From Desulfobacteraceae bacterium (GTDB lineage: Bacteria; Desulfobacterota; Desulfobacteria; Desulfobacterales; Desulfobacteraceae), in the NCBI GenBank assembly GCA_016743945.1, contig JADGFI010000043.1, forward strand, positions 1-45,805: 45,805 nucleotides of DNA. The letters run 5' to 3'. A program made the position numbers and the translations under genes. Below are positions 25,782-33,000 of the stretch, in pieces (positions within the stretch are counted from its first letter, which is position 1; every line of letters starts with the position of its first letter). Below the pieces are notes generated by a model. The model was not told the origin of the DNA. It saw only the letters and a program-made list of their open reading frames with translations, and did not search any database.

Positions 25782-26719
25782 TGCAATCCAGATGCGAGCA
25801 AGTTGAGTGTGACCCAGCGCAATTTATAACCTTTCCGACACCATGCCGTTTTAAGTTGGAGGACCAGGAATTGATTCGATCCTATATCGATCGGTTCCAT
25901 CCTGAGTCCTGCGAATTTAATTTTTCAAATCTTTTTTGTTGGCAGGAGGTCTATGATTATTCATGGTTTCTCTTTAAGGGGCGGCTGGTGATCTATGACG
26001 GGGTCGATAAATGTGGATTTATGCCCCTGGGTGAGGCGTTTTTGCCCGATGAATTACGGGACCTGTCATACCATCTGATCTGCATGGGCTTTGGGCCGGA
26101 TATCAGTATTTCCACCAGAAAGTATGTGGATGCATTTCCTGATATTGATAGGTTTTATACGATTCGGTCAGAACGGGATCATGCCGAATATATTTATCGA
26201 GTTGACCGTCTGGTGGATTTGACCGGGGTCAAACTCCATAAAAAAAGAAACCTTATTTCCCAGTTCAAACGGCGCAATCCGGATTATTCGGTCAGGCCTT
26301 TGAAGGCCGATGATTTTTCTATTGCCCTGGATTTTGCCCGTCATATAATTGAAACTGGGAAAAAACCATCCAAAGATCTTGAAGATGAGTTCAAGGCCAT
26401 TGAACGAGCCTTTGATCATTTTGACAGCCTGGGCTTTGAAGGGATTGTGCTTAGGGTAAAAAACAGGATGGTTGCCTTTTGCGTTTTCAGCCGTTTAAAT
26501 CATGATACCTATAATATTCAGTTTGAAAAATCAGATCTTGCCTTTAAAGGGGCTGCCCAGGTTATCAACCAGGAAACTGCAAAATATCTGCTCAACAAAT
26601 GTGTGTATGTAAACAGGGAGCAGGACCTGGGTATCAAGGGGCTGCGCCAGGCAAAGCTTTCCTATGAGCCGGAACGACTCATTATTCCCCAGACTTTGAT
26701 ATTTAAAACGGACATTTAA
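25781..26719 (+). CDS. DUF2156-type (LPG synthetase C-terminal-like) protein
   Basis: This 312-residue soluble protein resembles the DUF2156 / phosphatidylglycerol-lysyltransferase C-terminal fold, a double-GNAT structure. Supporting segments are FSNLFCWQEVYDYSW near the N terminus, HKKRNLISQFKRRNPD in the middle, and REQDLGIKGLRQAKLSYEPERL near the end, all typical of the family. The usual N-terminal membrane domain is absent. It overlaps the acetyltransferase gene by 1 base. Its stop codon falls within a 13-base tandem repeat, so the C terminus could vary between strains. It probably transfers an acyl or aminoacyl group; the substrate is unknown. Confidence 0.8.
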   Translation: MQSRCEQVECDPAQFITFPTPCRFKLEDQELIRSYIDRFHPESCEFNFSNLFCWQEVYDYSWFLFKGRLVIYDGVDKCGFMPLGEAFLPDELRDLSYHLICMGFGPDISISTRKYVDAFPDIDRFYTIRSERDHAEYIYRVDRLVDLTGVKLHKKRNLISQFKRRNPDYSVRPLKADDFSIALDFARHIIETGKKPSKDLEDEFKAIERAFDHFDSLGFEGIVLRVKNRMVAFCVFSRLNHDTYNIQFEKSDLAFKGAAQVINQETAKYLLNKCVYVNREQDLGIKGLRQAKLSYEPERLIIPQTLIFKTDI

Positions 26720-26739
26720 AACGGACATTTAAAACGGAT
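26701..26739 (+). repeat. Three-copy 13-bp repeat at the DUF2156 stop codon
   Basis: ATTTAAAACGGAC occurs twice in tandem, followed by a third copy ending in GAT. The stop codon TAA of the DUF2156 gene lies in the second copy. Because 13 is not a multiple of 3, copy-number change would move the stop codon. Confidence 0.9.
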
Positions 26740-26743
26740 AGTT

Positions 26744-26788
26744 AAGAAAAAATAATGGGGCGGCCCGATAGGCTACCCAATTTTTCTT
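26744..26788. terminator. Probable bidirectional terminator
   Basis: Outer arms AAGAAAAA and TTTTTCTT and inner arms TGGG and CCCA bracket a GC-rich centre (CGGCCCGATAGGC). The element sits between the convergent DUF2156 and DUF3124 genes and would give a T-run on either strand. Pairing is interrupted by a few unmatched bases. Confidence 0.55.
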
Positions 26789-26808
26789 TGTTCCCAGGGC
26801 GAAAAATC

Positions 26809-27291
26809 CTAGGGTCTTTTCTGGACAATTACCTGACCCCTGGAAGTAAAGGAAATTCCTTGCTGGGATTGAGTCCCGATCATTATAGACTCGACAATGG
26901 GTGGATTCGCCTGTTCTTTTGATGACCATTCTACGATAAAATTCGCTCCGGATCCGCCTTCCTTATCTTTTGATAAGATGATGTATCGGGTGGAACCCAG
27001 AGAAGGCAGGGATAGGGGGTGGTCCAGATAGTGTTTAATCAGTTCTCCTTTTGTTCCATAATAATCTACGGCAGTGATATTGATGGGGGTTAGGGGATCA
27101 ATGTTCCGAATGCTTAAGGTGACAGTGAGTTGATAGAGATTGGCCTTGTTACCGATATAAATATGGGAATAGGCGGGTACATATAGGGTTTGACCTTCTG
27201 ATAGCTCATAACAGTCTTTTGCTTGAACCTGAAAAGCAAGGCCGAAAATAAAAAAAAGGGTCAACACCTGCCAGATATGTTTTTTGTCCAT
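26809..27291 (-). CDS. DUF3124 exported protein
   Basis: This 160-residue protein has a signal peptide at residues 1-24 (ending QVQAKD). The mature part shows the DUF3124 pattern: EGQTLYVPAYSHIYIGNK, then TLSIRNIDP, a VDYYGTKG segment and a Gly-rich GANFIVEW strand. The domain is beta-rich, probably periplasmic. AGGAGCAATCC lies just before the ATG on the minus strand. It is convergent with the DUF2156 gene and divergent from the minor-pilin operon. The function of DUF3124 is unknown. It may be part of the envelope, but no specific role can be read here. Confidence 0.85.
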   Translation of the reverse strand: MDKKHIWQVLTLFFIFGLAFQVQAKDCYELSEGQTLYVPAYSHIYIGNKANLYQLTVTLSIRNIDPLTPINITAVDYYGTKGELIKHYLDHPLSLPSLGSTRYIILSKDKEGGSGANFIVEWSSKEQANPPIVESIMIGTQSQQGISFTSRGQVIVQKRP

Positions 27292-27808
27292 TGGATTGCT
27301 CCTAAATTTTAGTTGGGGGGTCCCTTTCCCCTATTGCTAATGATTGATATCGTCAATAAAAAGCTCTTAACAGGTCTGTTAGATTAACACCAGTATTTTT
27401 ATTAATCTTTTTTAATCCAGACGGTTTTTTACATCTTTGTAGGAGATGGCGGTATGGGCCTTGGCAAAGGATTTCGAGTTTCTGAATGTATTGAGTTTTG
27501 AAAGATTCTTTGTTTGGGCAAAAAAAAAACTTTTCAAATCAGAGATTGTAATCTATACTTTAAACGTATCTTGGTAGGAGATACTTTTGGCTGGGTAATA
27601 TTTAAGCCTTTCGGGTGTTCTAAAGAACCCAATAATGTTCTACATTCTAATTAGCCTCCGATTCTAATTTTCAGGAAATATGAGCTCAAAGCTCATTTTA
27701 ATACGAAGGTTGTTCTTCTCATATGCTTCGTTTCTGCGAGAGCCACATATATTAAACGGTTATTTCACTCCTTTGATGATATCAAATCAATAGGAACTAT
27801 TAAAGCAA
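27292..27808 (+). promoter_or_regulatory. Hairpin-rich leader upstream of the minor-pilin operon
   Basis: This 517-base gap has no plausible gene. On the plus strand it holds several short hairpins: GTATCT/AGATAC at 27566-27584, GGGTGTTC/GAACCC at 27613-27630, and a 7-bp stem ATGAGCT-CAA-AGCTCAT followed by TTTTA at 27680-27700, which is terminator-like. A weaker AGATTAA/TTAATCT stem plus T-run is at 27383-27420. No known riboswitch consensus was recognised. It may act as a regulatory leader. Confidence 0.4.
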
Positions 27809-28369
27809 ATGAAATGGATGCGCCAAAAAAGTTTTTTGAAATCCTTTTCCGGATTCACCTTGGTGGAGGTAATGACGGTCATCGCCATTATGGGAATAAT
27901 GGCAGCTACCAGCATATCCATACTGATTAAGGCTGAACCCAGGGCGAGGAAGGCTGCAAGAGAACTGATGGGGGATATGCAGATGACAAGGATATCTGCC
28001 ATTAAAAAAAATCAGGACTGGGCCATTGTCTTTCATCCGGCAACAAGCACCTATTATATATGTTCCGATCGAGGTTCTGACAATGTCTGGTCCACCATAA
28101 TCGCCAGCAATACCATTGAAAAAACCGTCAGTTTTACAAATTATGGAGCAGGTGTCCAATATGGGGGCGGCATCGCAACCGCCTCAATGAGTGGCGGTGC
28201 TTTTGGCGACGGTGCTACCTATAATTCAAATGTGCTGACCTTTAATTCCCGGGGAACTTGTTCTTCAGGATATGTTTATATTTTTTACGGCGATGCGTCA
28301 TATGTGGTGGGCACCCTCAGTACGGGGATCGTCAGGATCAGACGTTGGTCAGCAGGTGGGTGGAGATGA
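27809..28369 (+). CDS. fimT: GspH/FimT-type minor pseudopilin
   Basis: This 186-residue prepilin has the class III signal ending SG-FTLVEVMTVIAIMG: peptidase cleavage is after Gly15, with Glu at position 5 of the mature protein. The following hydrophobic stretch (residues 16-38) is the pilin helix, and residues 40-186 form a beta-rich globular head with a short Cys pair (YICSD, GTCSSG). Such minor pilins prime type IV pilus assembly. The gene is the first of a fimT-pilW-pilV-pilX-pilY1 operon. It overlaps pilW by 4 bases (28366-28369). The start lacks a clear ribosome site, so an ATG three codons downstream is an alternative. Confidence 0.88.
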   Translation: MKWMRQKSFLKSFSGFTLVEVMTVIAIMGIMAATSISILIKAEPRARKAARELMGDMQMTRISAIKKNQDWAIVFHPATSTYYICSDRGSDNVWSTIIASNTIEKTVSFTNYGAGVQYGGGIATASMSGGAFGDGATYNSNVLTFNSRGTCSSGYVYIFYGDASYVVGTLSTGIVRIRRWSAGGWR

Positions 28370-28986
28370 TGAATATCCTTGGAACTGCCAAGGGGATTAC
28401 CCTTGTGGAGTTATTGGTGGCCATGTCTATCTTTAGCCTTATTGTTGCGGGTATTATTTCATCAAAATTAGAACAGCAGGATCAACACATAAGCCAATTG
28501 CAGGCAGTTGAGATGCAGCAGAGTGGCAGGGCTGTCATGTTTTTGATAAAAAAAGAAATCAGAATGGCCGGCTTTGACCCTTTTATGCAGGATAATGGGG
28601 CCGGAATTATTATGGCCGGGGCGAACAATTTATCCTTTAGTATTGGTGCCGGTGATGACGGGAAGGATAATGATGGGGATGGACAGGTAGATGAAGATAG
28701 GGAGTTGGAGACGATCGCCTATGCATTTTTGGACCCGGAAGGGGATGGGGATGATATGACCGTCAGCTACAATGGTGCCGGTGCCCAGGTGATTGCGGAA
28801 AATATATTGAATCTTGCCTTTACCTATTATGATGTAAACGGGGGAATTCCTGGTTCGCTTGCGGATATCAAATCCGTCCAGATAACCATTACCACAACAA
28901 CCGATGTAAATCAATTGGCCCGGACAACACATAACAATACCCGTACCTTAAACACAAGGGTCTATTTGAGAAATATGGGGTTATAA
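28366..28986 (+). CDS. pilW: PilW-like minor pilin
   Basis: This protein of about 206 residues has a prepilin leader ending KG-ITLVELLVAMS; the residue after the cleavage site is Ile rather than Phe, and Glu5 is kept. The pilin helix is followed by a head domain that carries an acidic loop, DGKDNDGDGQVDED, resembling DxDxDG calcium-binding loops, then QVIAENILNLAFTYYD, typical of PilW. The start at 28366 has TGGGTGGAG upstream and overlaps fimT by 4 bases; the longer frame from 28258 lies entirely inside fimT and is unlikely. pilV begins directly after its stop. Confidence 0.88.
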   Translation: MMNILGTAKGITLVELLVAMSIFSLIVAGIISSKLEQQDQHISQLQAVEMQQSGRAVMFLIKKEIRMAGFDPFMQDNGAGIIMAGANNLSFSIGAGDDGKDNDGDGQVDEDRELETIAYAFLDPEGDGDDMTVSYNGAGAQVIAENILNLAFTYYDVNGGIPGSLADIKSVQITITTTTDVNQLARTTHNNTRTLNTRVYLRNMGL

Positions 28987-29394
28987 ATGAAGCATTTAAA
29001 TTTGGCCAAGGTTTGTATCAAGCGCTTTGACGGTTGGCAGCAAGGCTATTCGATAATAGAGGTGATGATTTCATTGGCAATTTTTGCAATCGGTATCCTG
29101 GGTGTGGCAACCCTGCAGATCCTAGCGACCAATGGCAATACAACTGCCAGAAAATGTTCAGAGGCATCTGAAATTGCCCAGGGGCAGATTGAGTCGCTTA
29201 TGGCCATGCCCTATTCAAGTGTCGCTGATGACATCGTTTTAACGGCGGGCTATACCCTTCAATGGACCATCGTGAATCAAAGGGATATGGATGGGGATGG
29301 AGATAAGGATATCATGGAAGTACAGGTGATTGTAAATGATCCTGGCGGTAAAACAAGGGCGGATTTCAGGTTTAGAAAAGCGGCTGATTTCTAG
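28987..29394 (+). CDS. pilV: PilV-like minor pilin
   Basis: This 135-residue protein is a type IV pilus modification protein PilV. It has a short leader, then GYSIIEVMISLAIFAIGILGVATLQ: the class III signal with Glu in place and a hydrophobic helix of typical PilV pattern. The body carries SEASEIAQGQIESLMAMPY, a segment seen in PilV proteins, and an acidic RDMDGDGDKD loop like a calcium-binding DxDGDxD. It starts immediately after the pilW stop codon and lies 63 bases before pilX. Confidence 0.87.
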   Translation: MKHLNLAKVCIKRFDGWQQGYSIIEVMISLAIFAIGILGVATLQILATNGNTTARKCSEASEIAQGQIESLMAMPYSSVADDIVLTAGYTLQWTIVNQRDMDGDGDKDIMEVQVIVNDPGGKTRADFRFRKAADF

Positions 29395-29457
29395 TGTGCC
29401 CACACTCAACAGGGCGAGTTCTCTGTTTGCCCGGTGTCCTGTTAAGGAGGTGTGATT

Positions 29458-29967
29458 TTGCTTAAAGATTCATGTATTATAAACAATGAAAAGGGTTCTG
29501 CCATCATTGTTGCCTTAATGGTTCTTGCCGTTGTCACCCTGTTTGGAATTTCTTCCATTGATACCAGCAGCATTGAGTTGAAAATTGTACGCAATGAAAA
29601 AATGTATCAGCGTTGTTTTTATGTTGCTGAAAGTGGGTGGCAAGATGGCGCATGCTGGCTTGAGGGTAAAAATAAGTCCCCGTCTAAAATAAATGGTAGC
29701 CCATCCCTTAGTGATGATGAGCTCAAAATTGTCAGAAACTTTGGTGGCGGGGCCGCAAATGTTCTAAATGACAATTTCCCTGATAACTCTGAAGATGATA
29801 CCATTGATACCATCCCTTATTGGTATAATATTCAGTATAGTAACGATCAAATCGTTGCCGGCAGCGGCAAGGCCTATCGAGAATTTGTCTACATTGTTAA
29901 ATCCAATGCCAATAAAGAATATGAAATTGAAGTAAGATTAAAAAAAATTTATAAGATCGGGTATTAG
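29458..29967 (+). CDS. pilX: PilX-like minor pilin, TTG start
   Basis: This protein of about 169 residues opens with NEKGSAIIVALMVLAVVTLFG, the PilX N-terminal motif, and continues with ELKIVRNEKMYQRCFYVAESG as in the family. PilX proteins cooperate with PilV, PilW and PilY1 at the pilus tip. The start codon was taken as TTG at 29458 because the AAGGAGG at 29444-29450 is spaced 7 bases from it; a GTG at 29452 would be only 1 base away. The C-terminal half is acidic (SEDDTIDTIPYW). PilY1 follows after 35 bases. Confidence 0.85.
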   Translation: MLKDSCIINNEKGSAIIVALMVLAVVTLFGISSIDTSSIELKIVRNEKMYQRCFYVAESGWQDGACWLEGKNKSPSKINGSPSLSDDELKIVRNFGGGAANVLNDNFPDNSEDDTIDTIPYWYNIQYSNDQIVAGSGKAYREFVYIVKSNANKEYEIEVRLKKIYKIGY

Positions 29968-30002
29968 CACAGGCCTATACGATTTTCCGGGGGGGAGCAA
30001 GA

Positions 30003-33000
30003 ATGAATAGCAGCCATAAAATTAACAGGATCCGGTTAATTTTATGGCTCTGTTTGATGTTTAGTTTGCCTTTTTCGGTGTTTGGAGATGAGATTGAAAT
30101 TAGGGTGTCCCATGGGGATGATGATGCACAAGAAAAAATCAGCACAGGAGAGATATCCCTTGGCAATACGGATCTTGAAATGACCTGGGGGGATGGCGAC
30201 CAGGTAATCGGCATCCGCTTTCTCAGTATTTTTATCCCTTCCGGGGCTGTGATCACCAATGCCCATATGGCGTTTAAAGCAGCAAGTGACCAAACCGCTG
30301 CCACAGATCTTGTCATTCGAGGCGAGGACAGCGATGATGCCGGAAGATTTACTGTTAACAACCGGGACATCACTGACAGAGCTGTGACCAATGCGGTTGC
30401 AAACTGGCGTGTGCCGCCCTGGAACAACAATTCAATCTATGAAACGCCTGATCTTACATCCCTGGTCCAGGAGATCATTAACAGGGGGGGATGGGTATCG
30501 GGTAATGATATGGTTTTTGTTATCACGGGTTCGGGCCGAAGACGGGTTGATTCCTATGAAGGTTCTAATGAAAATGCCCCCCTGCTGCATATAGAATACA
30601 CCCAAACAGCGATGCCCTATATTCAGGTGAATCAACCCTTTTTGGCGCCTTCTTGTCTCGTTGGAAACACTCCTGCCCCAGATACCTTTACCATTACAAA
30701 TTCGGGAACCGCCGATTTGAATTACCGCCTGACCGATGACCAGGACTGGGCAAGTCTTTCTTCAAATAGGGGGGTGTTGTCTGCGGGAGCGACAACCGCT
30801 ATTACCGTTGAGTATACGGTCTGCTCAATGGACCCGGGTTCCTATAATGCCCTTATTACCATAGAAGGTACAGGATCCCCCCTGGCCCCCAATAGTCCTG
30901 TGGACATAAACGTCACCTTGGAACTTCAAGTGCCCACCCTGGAAATTTGTGTGTCCGCATCCAGTGACGATGCTGCGGAAAGCGAAACCGGAACAATGAA
31001 TCTTTTTAGCCCTGATCTGGCCCTGGGTCATGAAACGACAGATCAGATAATGGGCATCAGATTTCAAAATGTTGTGGTTCCGCCGGGCGCATTGATAACA
31101 AAAGCCTATATCGAATTTGATGTTGAAGAAGAGGTTAATATAAATCCAGTTGACCTTGATATATTTGGTGAGGCGTCAGATAATCCAGCCGCTTTTTCAG
31201 TTAAGACCCATAATATTTCAGACAGGATCAAGACAGATCAGTTCATAGGATGGAATACGCTTTTGGATTGGCATATGGGAGAACAGCATAAAACCCCTGA
31301 TTTAAGGTGTGTGGTTCAGGCGATTGCTGGAAGAACGGGATGGTCCAGCAAAAATGCAATGGCCTTTATTATCCAGGGATCTGGAAAGCGGGTTGCACAT
31401 TCCTATGATGGACTGGGGGTGCCTCCGCTGCTGCACATAGAGTATCGGCAAGGTCGTTTTCCCAATATTTCCGTTAATAGAAATAATATCGGGGCCATGT
31501 GCTATGAAGGGAGTAACGCAGTTGAAGACAGCATAATAATAACCAATACGGGAGATGAAGTACTGACCTATACCATGGCGGTGGAAACACCGGGCAATGA
31601 TCCATGGCTGACGGTTTCAGCCCCAGGAAGCACCGGCGTGTTAAATCCGGGAGTGACTGCTGAACATACCATAACCTACAAAACCTCCCCCCTTGTCCCG
31701 GGCAATTATAACGCTACCATTGCTGTAACCGGAAGAAATACGCCCAACAGTCCCTATGAAATTGATGTTACCTTGACGGTTTTGGCTCTTCCTGCGCCCA
31801 CAACCTGCGGCAGTGTCCCGATTTATACCAAAGACCTGATAAGTCCTGCCATCATGGTATTGCTGGATGTGTCCAGCAGTATGACCCGTATGATGAATAT
31901 CACCCGTGTTATAAATCCCCATACGCCCGATGTATCCAGTATTGTCCAGGAAATCGTAAATCGAGAGGGATGGCGGTATGAAAATTCAATGGGGTTTATT
32001 ATTACGGGCACAGGACATAGAACCGCAAGTTCCTATGACGGAAACAGCGGATTTGCTCCATTGCTCCATGTGGAATATAACGACGGCCGTGTCCGGGAAA
32101 TTAATATCAGGGTATCCCAGGGAAGTGATGATGCCGAGGAAAGCAGTTCAGGCAGTATGGATATGGAAAGCAGTGATCTGGAGATCGTATCTGAATCGTC
32201 AGTTCAGACCCTGGGACTTCGGTTCCAAAATGTTGCCATCCCCCAAAATGCCATCATTGTAACTGCCACTATAGAATTTGAAATTGATGAACAACAAAGT
32301 GAAGATACAAATATAAGAATTCATGGGCAAGCCCATGACAGCCCTGCAGAATTTACGACAAAAAAACATAATATTTCAGCCAGAGCCAGAACCGCAAGTT
32401 CAGTTGCCTGGAATACTATTGAACCATGGGAAGCAGGTGCGCAAATGCGCCGGATTGATATCGGAAAGGATGTCATCCGTGAACTTGTGAAGGATCGAAG
32501 CATCGCCTGGGGATTTGGCACTTTTTGTTCTAAAACAGAGGATGGATATACCTCAGATATGGATTATACCAAAATTCATGTGGGGTGCCAATTCAATGAT
32601 GATATCCATCAGGCTGCACTTCAGACAGCGATTGCAGAGACTGTCACCCATTTTGGAACCCCCTTTGATCATTCCATAAAAGCTGTCAATAAATATTTTA
32701 TGGGGAATAAAAAGGATGGGGACGGTGACGCATATAATCGGCTATATTGTCAGCCAAAGTTTTTGATTGATATAACCGATGGCCTGGGAAATGGAACGGA
32801 GGCTGACGTTGTCTTAGAAACAAATGCGCTTTGTGATAGTGATGTAACCCCAGTTGCTGTGGGGTTTGGGATTGATAATGCCGTTCAAATTGAAGCGATG
32901 GCAAAAATAAGCAATGAACGAGGGCGTTCATCGTCGGCCTTATATTCACTGCATAGGGAGATAAACGGTATTGGACAGCCGTTTCTTGCCGGCAACAGGG

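Noticed and set aside
27292..27808. Possible c-di-GMP (GEMM) riboswitch before the pilin genes
   Set aside because: The conserved GEMM core sequences were looked for by eye and not found; only unspecific hairpins are present.
29975..30430. Minus-strand frame with a plausible hydrophobic end
   Set aside because: Its resemblance to the pilY1 signal peptide comes from the perfect inverted repeat at 30012-30049, so it is a mirror of pilY1, not a gene.
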